Assembly (NCBI GenBank): GCA_022478985.1
Contig: JAKSZP010008032.1
Coordinates: 103,829-167,828, forward strand
Direction: 5' to 3'
Length of the DNA stretch: 64,000 bases
Origin: Massospora cicadina
Lineage: Eukaryota > Entomophthoromycota > Entomophthoromycetes > Entomophthorales > Entomophthoraceae
Below, piece by piece: positions 44,323 to 53,940 of this stretch; position 1 is the first letter of the stretch; every line of letters starts with the position of its first letter. Below the pieces are notes generated by a model. It was not told where the DNA came from and ran no database searches. It saw only the letters and a program-made list of their open reading frames with translations. The position numbers were made by a program, and so were the translations under genes.

Positions 44323-44610
44323 CTAACCAGACCCTGAACCTTCAAGGTAAGAAATGCCCTGGGAAGCACCTGCCATAGCCATACCAACATGTAAGTAGCA
44401 TAACTCTAGGTAGTTGGCCAGGTTGAGATCAATAAAGTTCTCAAAGGCACCATTATCCAACATGATTGTTGTCGTAGGCTTCCCTGAAGGGGAAGAAAGA
44501 GTAGCAGAAAACATAACCCCAGAATTTTCCTTTTTTAGTTTAGATGATGCAACTAAACCAAAGATGTGATCAACTTCAGGCATAATAATGACACCAGAAT
44601 ATGTTTTCAT
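44323..44610 (-). pseudogene. Element C protease region
   Basis: TTIMLDNGAFENFIDLNLA resembles the retropepsin site of chromoviruses (ALIDSGAS.NFID..LA), with DNGA in place of DSGA or DTGA. The frame is open for 95 codons and starts at an ATG that is probably internal to Gag-Pol. Confidence 0.65.
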
Positions 44611-45193
44611 GTAAAAAGGGAGTGAGATGTTTTGCCACTCTTATGACTGAAGGGACATACCCAGCAACCTTTTCTGAAAAAGCACACCTATCGCTTTATT
44701 TGTTTAATAAAATCTTTTCCACCTCTTGAGTGCACCAAATTATGTCAAGGGTCAGCCAAGGATATTTAGGATTTATAATATATGGAAATGGGTTTAAGAC
44801 CCTGCAAGAGCTTAAAAAATCTTACATATATATTTGCCATTATAAATAACGTTTCATAGTTGTAAAGGCACCTTACCCATTTTTATTGGCAGAATATCGC
44901 CATCCCACACCTTTATGGCAAGTCTCCTTTCCACTGAGGGTTTGCATTATTCTGGGTAATGAAATAACAAAATGTGATAGTTATCAGATGTATTGTTAAA
45001 AACTTTGGGGCTAGACCCATGCCAACCCTCAAGATTTTCTGAGAGTAAATGCGTAACATTAGAGGATGAACCATTTTTTATCAGAAATTAGGCCTTATAG
45101 GTGCGGTATTTACAGGAGTGGTTGCCAATGAAGCATACCCAGCTAAGTGGCTGAAACATCTAATTAAACCTTTAGTGCTAGACCCCTTCTGAC
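44611..45193 (-). pseudogene. Element C Gag region, right of the A2 insertion
   Basis: Broken minus-strand frames with a Cys/His-bearing stretch (WVCFIGNHSCKY) near 45,110-45,150 that may be a decayed zinc knuckle. The last five bases (45,189-45,193, CTGAC) are the A2 target-site duplication. Confidence 0.4.
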
Positions 45194-45948
45194 TGTTGGA
45201 TTTTTGGTTTGAAAAGGCTCGTTGGTGCTTCTTTTATCTTAGAATAACAGTATAATTAAAGATTTTCTCTCACCACCTATATGAGAATAACAAAAATAAA
45301 TGACTATTAAAACTTTTTAGGTTTATAGAGGTTTATTAAACGCCACGTGGGGGTAAAAATAGTGATCCATAATTAATTGAATAAAGTATATAGAAAACAT
45401 TGAGGCTCAAAGTTCAGATAGCTTGGGAATTTTTAAAATAAGTAATATGGGGTTTTAGCCTATCAAAGCTCTGAAAACTCGCTTCACTATGGCTGAACAC
45501 CTGATGGGGAGTTAATTTTTGGCAATACATACCTGTGGGGTAACAAACTAATAAATTTCAGCCAATTCCCTTTAGCGAAATTTATTGCACCCTGGGGGAC
45601 CTCTGCCAAGCCTATAAAAGGGGGTGTCCCTGCTTCAGTGCTGGCTTTGAACTAGTCATGACCAGGGGAGAAACCTTTAATGGGCTCCCTGGTTTACCCG
45701 CAGAGTCAGGGAAACTTTGCTTCCCAACTTGGCGCTATTTGACCAATTAGTATTTGTGATAGTGTTGTTCCAATTCTCTGGGTTCAGCCAAGAATTGGAC
45801 AGGATCTTTTGGCCAATAAAATTGTTAGTTAAATTTAAATTGATCTCATTATCATTGAAGACTTGTAAATTTCTGACATTTCCCTTTTTTGGCCAATTTT
45901 TTGGCCCAAAACATTCTTATTTTGAAGCTTGGAGGAAAATGTCTGACA
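45194..45948 (-). repeat. 3' LTR of A2
   Basis: 755 bp; on the minus strand it begins TGTCAGACA (45,948) and ends CCAACA (45,194). The TATA-like box is shared with A1 and lies at about 45,614-45,622. It aligns with 51,072-51,853. Confidence 0.92.
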
Positions 45949-47070
45949 TCACCCCCTCAAGAATGTTGGAGGGAAAATAAGGCCATAGGAAGCGGCCATG
46001 TACCTGATTGATGTTGACTCTGGAAGTGAGAAATTTGATAGAGTACTCATCCCCAAGCTTTTATGTTACTGAAAATGGCCCTTCACAGATTAAACCAAGC
46101 TTATCTCTTATAGGAGTGATGCAGTTGTGATAACATAACACCAAGTCAGCTACTTGGAAGGAAGGGAGACGGACACGGAGCTCATAGCTGCTTCACCTTC
46201 TTTTGTGACCATTTTTGCCAAGCCAGTCATAGCTTCCACTTGTAGTTGTATGATTTGGTGAGAATCTGTTTCATGTCTTTTTCTGGGTCAGTTCTGTCAG
46301 TGTAACAATCTTTTTCTAGTAGAGCTGGTGCCCCTGGTTCTTGGCCATATAACACCTGGAAAGGAGATATATTTAGGATGCAATGGTAACTAATTTTTAG
46401 GCCAGAGGGCTCTGAGAAAGTAAAACTCCCAGTGGAGAGGGTCTGAATTGGCCCTTTTGCGGAGTATGGAGACCAGTGTTCCGTTAACTCTTTCTACAGC
46501 ACCATTTGTGGATGGGTTATAAGGGTCTGAGAAGAGTTGTTGCACTCTCATGGAGATGGCAAGGAGCTTCACCACCCGGGAGGTAAATTTTTTTCCAATA
46601 TAACATAGGATGACCTGGGGGCATCTATGCTGGGTGAAGATGTATTAATGTAAGAAGGTGGCCGTGGCTTTATCAGTCTGAGAGGGAGAGCTACAGCTTC
46701 AACCCTTTTGGTGAAATGATCAATACCAACTAAGATATAACGATTGCCACATGTGGTTTGAGTGAGAAGACCTACCATATCCAGACTTATGGTATGAAGG
46801 GTTGTTGAGGCGTTGTAGGTTGATACTGATATTGGGCCTTGAAGCTGGATTGTTTTTTACAGGTCAGGCATGCATCCAAGACTTTGGTTATGGTTTCTAA
46901 GATGCCCTCCCAGTAGTATCTCTCTTTCACCCACTCATATGTTTTGTGTACTCCGCCGTTCCCAATGATAGTGTGAGACTCCAAAATGACAGGAACTTGC
47001 TCTGACGGCTGGAGGTAGGGCAACCAATTTTCTCCTACCTTCTTATATAACTTCCCATTTTCCACCTTGT
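45949..47070 (-). pseudogene. A2 integrase, broken
   Basis: The zinc-binding part IIGNGGVHKTYEWVKERYYW and ACLTCKKQ is intact in the frame 47,065-46,787. The core begins DMVGLLTQTTCGN (46,778-46,569) with GIDHFTKRVEAVALP, and continues PYNPSTNGAVERVNGTL (46,575-46,390). The C-terminal part (46,380-45,960) is broken. All parts align with A1 21,700-22,860. Confidence 0.85.
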
Positions 47071-47159
47071 TGTTTCAGGAGTGTTGAGCTAGCATTTTTT
47101 GGACTGGTTCGTCTTCATCAGCCCATGCATCTGGAGCCATGAGGAGATCATGTAGCCTC

Positions 47160-47565
47160 TCAGCTTCACTATTGTCTAAGTGAAGAATAAGCAGCCATGC
47201 TAACCCATCTACAAACATGTGGCGCGTTCCTGCCCAATGCTCAATAGTCATATAATAATGCTGGAGCTTCAGAGCCCCAGTGAGATAACCGATCCGTGGG
47301 GTCCTTCATATTCTGCAACCTCTTTAGAGAGGCGTGGTTTGTGATCACTTTGAAGGGAGTTCCATATAGGAAAGGGCAGTAGTGTTTGACAGCGAGCAGA
47401 ACAGCCAAGCACTCTTTCTCCGTGACGCTTTAGTTATGCTCAGCTTTGGTGAGCATTTCACGTAAGTAATACATGGAATGATTGACCCCATGATCATCTA
47501 ATTGAGCCAATATAGCTCCAACATCGTAGTCAGAAGCATCTATGAATAAAATGAAGTGTTTGCTT
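47160..47565 (-). pseudogene. A2 RNase H domain, broken
   Basis: Minus-strand text FILFIDASDYDVGAILAQLD, VTEKECLAVLLAVKHY and TPFKVITNHAS gives the RNase H blocks. An in-frame stop follows AEHN. The first Asp block (DASD) is retained. Confidence 0.8.
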
Positions 47566-48500
47566 TAGTCAGGGTGGCGGAGTATTGGCCTTTTTTGAAA
47601 TAGCGCCTTCAGGGTCTCAAATAGGGCCTTTTGTTCAGCACCCCAATGGAAGGGGGTATTCTTAGCCAGGAGGCTGACGAGGGGCTCACTGAGCTGGGTG
47701 AATTTTGGGATATATTGAAGGTAGTACCCCATCATGCCCAATAATACCTGGATGTCACAAAGGGTTTTGGGTGCAGGCATCTTGAAAATTGCTTTGACTT
47801 TATCTTATAGAGGTTGTATTCCATCTTGTGAGATAGCGTGTCCAAGGAAATCCAGCTTCTTCTGGAAAAATGTTCATTTAGAGGGCTTTGGTTTGATATT
47901 AGAAGCCCACAAGCGTTAAAACAATTCTTTTAGATGTGAGAGGTGTTCGTTGAAAGTCTTATAGAAAACTGTAACATAATCAAGATAGACAATGATGCAG
48001 CTTAATTTTAGATCCTGCAAGATATGATCCATTGCTTTCTGGAAAGTGGAGGGCTCATTGCACAACCCTTTCGGTAGTCAGGTAGATTGTAAGAATCCTT
48101 ACTGTAAACAAGAGCACATTTCTACTGATCTTGTGGAGAAAGGTCCATTTGCCAATACCGCTAGCCAGATCCATGGCGGAGAAGTATTTAGACCCAGAAA
48201 ACTGGGCCAGAGCGTCATCAATGCAAGGGATAGGGTAACTATACTTCTTGGTGAGGTTTAATTTGCAGTAGTCCATCACTACCTGACGCCCTCCTTTTTT
48301 CTTATTTATTAATAGGAGCAGGGCTGACCAAGGGCTTTGTGACAGAATTAACAATCCAACATCCAGCAGCTGTTTGAGCTCCATCCACATCTGTAGCTCC
48401 TCAACTTTTTATTTGCGGTAGGATTTGGAGCAAAATGGGTTTAGCATCTGCAACGTCAATAGTATGCGTCCATCACTCAAGTGCCCATAGTCATTGTCAT
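47565..48500 (-). pseudogene. A2 reverse transcriptase, broken
   Basis: The frame 48,390-48,055 covers ELKQLLDVGLLILSQSPW, VVMDYCKLN and SKYFSAMDLASG, then the frame slips. Near 47,985 the catalytic box reads YLDY instead of YxDD. The frame 47,780-47,565 gives DIQVLLGMMGYYLQYIPKF, the thumb/connection start. The YxDD change differs from that of A1 (YFND), so the two copies died independently. Confidence 0.87.
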
Positions 48501-48659
48501 ATTTGTTAAAATATCGCTATAGGCCTCAAGTAGGGAGTGGACTTTATCCAGCTCAGCTGGGGTTAGTTCATCGAATATATGAACTGTAGGCAAAGTACAT
48601 AGAGCTTGGTTGACGTGTAGACCCATATCAGCCATAGTTACAATACAGTGGACTTGCTT

Positions 48660-48990
48660 AATATCCTCAGTGGATTCAGCAGGCCTCTCCTTATCTCCTG
48701 ATGCCTTTTATCACCAAATCCTTCTTGGTGAGATTCCCTAGTAGGAGGTTAATAGGCTAATATAAGCGGGGTCTAACACGCCTGGGAAACTTTGGTCTCT
48801 AAAGGACTAACTTCATCAATGCTGATTAAGTGCAGTAGGAGGTTGTGTGGGATTTGCATGGTAATATTCTTGTCAACTACCTTTTGTTCACCAGCCTTAA
48901 TAACCACCTCTTCAAAAGCATAGAAAGGAATACCCTCAAGAACGTCCACTAATAGAGGCAACATCTTTGTAAGCCTGCCTGCCGTGATGT
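48660..48990 (-). pseudogene. dUTPase-like domain of A2
   Basis: The frame 48,964-48,773 reads GIPFYAFEEVVIKAGEQKVV, KNITMQIPHNLLLHLIS and ends near the motif 3 region, which continues in another frame as VLDPAY, then GNLTKKDLVIKG. As in A1, motif 1 has GIPFYA without the catalytic Asp. Unlike A1, motif 3 keeps the Asp (VLDPAY). It lies between protease and RT. Confidence 0.72.
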
Positions 48991-49430
48991 AATGCAGGGA
49001 TAAACGGAGGAGGGATACTCAACTGAGTAAACATAATCCTTTTTATTGAGCTCATCATTATACAGATTAAGAGGAACCTCACAGTTAAGCAGGGAGAGAT
49101 AGCCCTGCTTTAAGTTAATAAAACCTTCATATTCGAGCATAAATTGGGTTACAATTAATAAGTTGTAGGTATTATTGGTCAAAGCCACTGCTGGAGCTGA
49201 AAAGAGAGGCTTCCTAAAAATGAATGGGCAGGGAAGAGTAAGCTCCAATGGAGCAGGTGTTGTTTGGACCCGCAGTTCTAAACTTTTGAGTTTAATTGAG
49301 GTCAGGGACCAGCTTAGCTTTTTAATGAGTTTGGTTGACACAACGTTCACTGGGGACCAAGTTTCAAGGATTGCTCTAATCCACACTCCATTAATGATGA
49401 CCTCCACTTTAGTTAAAGTACCACACAAGA
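48991..49430 (-). pseudogene. A2 protease, active site lost
   Basis: The frame 49,428-48,949 (159 codons) aligns with the A1 protease: TLTKVEVII, AILETWSPVNVVSTKLIKK, then FMLEYEGFINLKQGYLSLL. The catalytic DTGS of A1 is replaced by ETWS. The C-terminus of this frame runs into the sequence before the dUTPase-like domain. Confidence 0.8.
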
Positions 49431-51071
49431 AGGGGGAAGAGCGAGGACCTCTTTTAGATGAAAAGTGGAGGCAAGTCTTTTGGCAGTTTCAGGGTATTTC
49501 TCCTGGATAGTCTTCAGGGTATGAACACACTGGGTAGATCTTAGAAATGTGGCAATGAGCTGATCTGCATCACTGGCAGTGTAAATAATTTCAAGACCCC
49601 ATATCACTTGCTGTAGATAACTTTGACATGGTATTTTATCCTAATTCACTCTTTTCAGGTTTAATCAATCAGGTACCTCCACTTCATCTGGGGCTTCTAA
49701 ACGTAATGACCAACATCTTCATCACCCCCTTCAGACTCGTCGTCAGAGGGGTTATCAATGCAGGTTTGGGAGTCCATATGAGGTGGGGTATTTTCAGGAC
49801 TATCCTTAAGGGATGATAGGTCCTAGCTTGCTCCTCCACCTTATTAACTTTTGGGGGAGGCGTTGGAATAAACACAGCTCGATTTTCGACCTTCAAAGTA
49901 GGGGGTTTGTGGTGCCTCAGGGAGACAGGTTTCAGACTAGAGTTAGCTGAGAAAGGTCGAGGTGGATAGCACCGTGGAGGTGGATGCTTCAACTTCACCA
50001 TCTTTGGGTTGTTCAGAGGCTGTATGCTTCTGTGAAGCAGGCGGTTTAGCCTTTGTGACCTGGTCATTTACCCATTGTTAGTTGGAGTGATTGGGACCTA
50101 AGAAATGATTTTAGGCTTATATTCCGGCTTATGGGCCACTTGGGAAGGCCGCTCTGAAGAAGAGAATAGGCTAGACAAGGGGACGTCTGTTTTCACCAAC
50201 TGAGTTTATGAACTGAAGGTGAAGGGGAGCACTGCTTCATCATAGCCATTATCATCTGACTATCTTTATGAGATGAAAAAGTATTTTGTGATAGCAACTC
50301 CGCAGAAGTAGGTCTCAAAGGGAAAAAGCCTTAGTAGCTGCTAAATTGGTTGGCGTAGATGCTTGGCTCAAAAATCTTTATGTAGGGTTAAGCTCATAGA
50401 TATCTGCAACCGTTAATAAAACCTACTTAGTATCACGTAAAGTTTTAAAAGTGCGTTTTGTGTAAGATAGATGCATCGCCAAAGAGGAATGAGATGCCAA
50501 TTCAGCCAAGAAAGCTGAAGTGCATCATCAAAAGGGAGCATTTGGGCAAGCAACAAAGGTTGAGCTTTATTATAAGCGCTCAATAAAATATGTGATCTAT
50601 TACTTCTCTTGCAAACTAAGGCACATAAAGGCCTGTTTTTTTCACTGTAAACTTTGTTCTGAAACCCTATCATCAAGCAGCGCTTGCTTAACCTCTTCCC
50701 AAGTACTGAGGTTGACCACGGTGGGGACCATTCTTTCTTGAGGTATATGATTAAGCAGGGTAGAATGTACTGGATTTTTTGCCGGTAAGTTGCCCCTTCC
50801 ATCGCAGATTCATAGACATAAAGGAAGGAGGCAATAATTCCCTCACCAGGTGTGAACTTGTCTTGAATAGGGTGTTTTTGTATAACTGGCGTTGAGATGA
50901 GTGCTTCTTGAGCTTTTTAAGGTGAGACTAAGCACTGGCTAGCTGTTGTTCCATAATAGCTAGCTTAGGGTTAAGATTAGTGAAAAGGCTAGAAGGGTTA
51001 CCACCCCCAACAGCCTCCATATTTTTGAACGTTTTGTGTGGTGTATAGGAGCCCATGTAGTGAGCAGCACT
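49431..51071 (-). pseudogene. A2 Gag, broken
   Basis: From high to low coordinate: MEAVGGGNPSSLFTNLNPKL (starting about 51,020) and a helical segment with an in-frame stop, MEGATYRQKIQYILPCLI (about 50,802), a capsid part similar to A1 (LASHSSLAMHL, then LLTVADIYEL near 50,410-50,480), a Pro/Lys-rich part (50,067-49,684) and ASDADQLIATFLRSTQ (49,607-49,413) before the protease. The A2 Gag N-terminus is shorter than that of A1. I did not find an intact knuckle. Confidence 0.7.
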
Positions 51072-51853
51072 TGTTGGATTTTCATTCTGGGAAAAGGCTC
51101 TCTGGTGCTTGTTTTACATCAAATCCAACAATATAATAAAAGGGCTTCTCTCACCACTTATATGAGAATAACAAAAAATAAATACTAAAACTGTTTAGGT
51201 TTTAAGAGGTTTCTAAATGCCGCGTGGGGGTAAATAGAATATATACTTCATAAATCAATAAAGTTAATTAAACATTGAGGCTCAAAGTTTGGATATATTA
51301 AGAATTTCTAAATTAAGTAATATGGGGTTTTAGCCTATCAAAGCTGGGAAAACTTACTTCACTATGGCTGAACAACTGATGGGGAGTTAAATGTTGGCAA
51401 TACGTACCCATGGGGTAAAATTTTATAAATTTCAGTAAAATTCTTTAAGCAAAATTTATTGTACCCTGGGGGACCCCTGCCAAGCCTATAAAAGGGGGTG
51501 TCCCTGCTTTTTTTAGTACTAGATGGTAGGGGGTGTCCCTGCTTCAGTGCTGGCTTTGAACTAGTCATGACCAGGAGAAACTCTCAATGGACTCCCCAGG
51601 TTTACCTGCAGAGTCAGGGAAATTTAACTTCTCAACTTTATGTATTTGCCCAATTAGTATATGTAATAATTTGCCACAATTTACAGGGTTCCACTGAGAA
51701 TTGGGCAGGGTTTTTTGGTCAATAAAATCGTTATTTAACTTTAAATTGATCTCATTATCATTAGGGACATGCAAATGTCCAACATTTCCCCTTCTTTGCT
51801 GATTTTTACTTAAAACATTCTTATTTTGAAGCCTGGAGGGCAAATGTTTGACA
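51072..51853 (-). repeat. 5' LTR of A2, with a LINE1 3'-end micro-insertion
   Basis: 782 bp, beginning TGTCAAACA on the minus strand at 51,853. It is longer than its partner because of a 35-bp insert near the TATA box: an 18-bp LINE1-like string plus a duplicated 17-bp target (see the separate entry). Confidence 0.92.
51493..51544 (-). mobile_element. Ultra-truncated LINE1 insertion with 17-bp TSD
   Basis: AGGGGGTGTCCCTGCTT occurs at 51,493-51,509 and again at 51,528-51,544. Between them is TTTTTAGTACTAGATGGT (51,510-51,527), the reverse complement of the last 13 bases of LINE1 (36,038-36,050) plus five A. The partner LTR at 45,615-45,640 has the target once and no insert. This fits target-primed reverse transcription that aborted almost at once. 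Confidence 0.82.
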
Positions 51854-51858
51854 CTGAC

Positions 51859-53060
51859 ACTTGAGTTCCTCAAGAGTGAAAGCCTGATGATGGTGTAACA
51901 CCATTTTAAAAGGAAATCTGACTTTTTTAGCAGTAAATATAAGGCTTGCTACAGGTAAAACTATTTCAGCTAAATCTGACTAAAACATCTATCAAAAAAA
52001 GGACTAGGTCCCCACAAACTTAAGTTCTCTTTATTAAAAAGGTCTTGAAGCTAAAGAAGCCTTCATCTTCAAAGGAGAATTGGTGATCAAAGGCTGTAGT
52101 TATAGGGGCAGTCAACGGTAAAACATTCATGGATAATCTCCAAACCCCCTCAATTGGGGTGGGGTTATTCACCATGAAGAGCGCCAATAGCATGTTGTAA
52201 AACGCAGGTGGAGCTCACCATACCCAAGGATGAAATAAATGTCATTTTATGCTTTTTTAGAAAAATGACGTCTGATGACATCAAGATAAAGTAAAGCTCA
52301 GATACAACCACAATTTATATTTAAATAGGACTTTAACAAGCATCCTGATTACTGGTCTCAAAGACCCCGTGGATGTTTTGGAAGGAAGAGATTAAGGGTT
52401 GTCCACCTCCCTGATAGCCTTCCAAACCTTCTATCTCCTTCCTGAACCTATACCAATTTAAAAAAACTATAAATACTTAGTATAAAGCATGGGATGAAAA
52501 CTGATGCAGCAACTTAACGCCAAGAGAGGGTGAGCGAGGGCTGCTTATATTATACTAGACATAAGCTTTAGAGGAATATAATAACATGGATCAGGGCCTC
52601 AAAAGGGCCAAAAACCCAAGTACATGCAGAAAGGGTGGGCAACCACCCATGAGCAATAAAAAAGAACTGATGAGTTGGGCCACCATTAAAATAAATAATA
52701 GCTCTGTGGTTAGAAGTATGGCAAGCACAGTAGATAGCCAACGCACTTTATTAACACTATGAGAAAGTCTTACACATAATGGGTATAAAATTATAGCAGT
52801 ATGGAGGTTAATTATATAATATTAGTGTTGAGAATTTATCATTCTCTATAATGGGTGACTCTATTAGTATACCAAGCAAAACAGTATGAAAACTGCTGGC
52901 CCTTGCTTTTTCACCATCATTGGTGACCTTTCCTAACAGGGCTGCATCATCTTCCCCCAGCTGGTCACCAACTTCGCCTTAGCAGATTAGCCCCTCTATG
53001 TGGGCACTGGTGGTTCTCCCCCATCATGATTGCCTGACCCCTTGCTCCTCCACCTTATGG
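51859..53060. other. Degenerate DNA left of A2, possibly element C Gag
   Basis: No supported open frame. By position, the minus strand should hold the rest of the Gag of element C displaced by A2. I cannot confirm this from protein character. Confidence 0.35.
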
Positions 53061-53258
53061 CTAATCCCCACTTGTCCATCGCTGGCTCCACTGATTGGGC
53101 CAGTTCACACAGCTGTTCTTTAATTCCATTTTGGGAGTTAGTTTGCTGGCCAAACCAGGTATGTTTACCCAGCACCTAACCTCTGGAGATATTCCGTTCC
53201 TCCTCCACCAGACAAGCTGAACTTCATTCACTTTATAACTAGCAGTGGTAGTATCCAC
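53061..53258 (-). pseudogene. Possible Gag start of a minus-strand element
   Basis: A 65-codon minus-strand frame MDTTTASYKVNEVQLVWWRR starts just downstream (in minus direction) of an LTR-like TATA/AATAAA block at 53,295-53,330. It has no recognisable domain, and its position is the only reason to suspect a Gag leader. Confidence 0.25.
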
Positions 53259-53289
53259 AATTAACTAAAGAAAATATAGAGTGGATTTT

Positions 53290-53335
53290 AAGATATTTTT
53301 TATTAAGAGAGAGATCAAACTATTTATAGACATTC
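53290..53335 (-). promoter_or_regulatory. LTR-like promoter/poly(A) block, copy 4 of 4
   Basis: Minus strand CTATAAATAG at about 53,321-53,330 is followed by AATAAA near 53,303-53,309. Same layout as the blocks at 185-262, 29,430-29,480 and 36,710-36,755. Confidence 0.35.
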
Positions 53336-53371
53336 CTTCCTATCCACGTCATTGGCATTCATTGCCAGCAT

Positions 53372-53488
53372 TGTCAGCACTCTCACTGACAATTATCCCT
53401 GCTTAGCATTTGTCAGCATTCTCACTGGTGATTCTCCCTGATTAGCATTTGTCAGCACTCTCACTGGCGATTATCTCTCTTTTTAACT
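53372..53488 (+). repeat. 39-bp tandem repeat, three copies
   Basis: TGTCAGCA starts at 53,372, 53,411 and 53,450, an exact 39-bp period. The unit continues YTCTCACTGRYGATT.TCYCT. It lies just upstream, in minus direction, of the LTR-like TATA motif at 53,321-53,330, so it could be a U3 enhancer array. Confidence 0.85.
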
Positions 53489-53700
53489 CGTCATCCTTGA
53501 ATTTCCACAATTATGGTGAAGCTTAAATCGCTGTAATCAAATTAATTAAATTTATTAATATCCTCAGCATAAGGCGCCAGTGTCAAATTTAACTAAAATT
53601 CTGTTGGGATTTGTTCCTAATACTCCCACAAAGTCAAAATGTTTTGTCTTATTTACTATTAATTAAATGGTTCATAATCCTCGGCATAAGTCGCTAATAC

Positions 53701-53940
53701 TCAGATTTTAGCAGTGAAATCATTGTCAGACGTTTGATAACAAATACATCAGCCTTCTGCTAAAAAATTCCACAATCACACATGCATGAAAATAAGCGTT
53801 GAGCTTAGTTTATGCTGAACTCAGATTTGAGGCAGTGAAATCATCATCAGATGTTTGATAATAAAAACGTTGGCAATTTGCTAGAAAATCCCACAATCAC
53901 CCACAATTTGGTAGTTGGCGTCAAACTATGATTCCGCTGA
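53701..53940 (+). repeat. 120-bp tandem duplication
   Basis: Two diverged copies start TCAGATTT at 53,701 and 53,821, both with GCAGTGAAATCAT, TCAGAYGTTTGATAA and CCACAATCAC. The period is 120 bp. It lies in the same LTR-like region as the 39-bp repeats. Confidence 0.8.

Larger units (their letters stand above)
41046..45188 (-). mobile_element. Chromovirus C, minus strand, degenerate
   Basis: Read from high to low coordinate the minus strand encodes a Gag-like region, protease, RT, RNase H, integrase and a chromodomain, the order of a Ty3 chromovirus. A purine tract (GGAGGGTAA on the minus strand, about 41,046-41,054) precedes TGTTATATCC, a possible 3' LTR start. A2 is inserted at 45,193/51,854, apparently in the Gag region, so the 5' part should continue beyond 51,858. 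The element is full of stops and shifts. Confidence 0.75.
45194..51853 (-). mobile_element. Ty3/gypsy LTR retrotransposon A2, full length, inactivated
   Basis: LTRs lie at 45,194-45,948 and 51,072-51,853, flanked by the perfect 5-bp duplication CTGAC (45,189-45,193 and 51,854-51,858). On the minus strand the LTR starts TGTCARACA, as in A1, and a GAGGGGGTGA tract precedes the 3' LTR. The internal order is Gag, protease, dUTPase-like domain, RT, RNase H and integrase, collinear with A1 but without A1's nested insertions. Protease and RT active sites are destroyed by substitutions different from those in A1. Confidence 0.93.
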
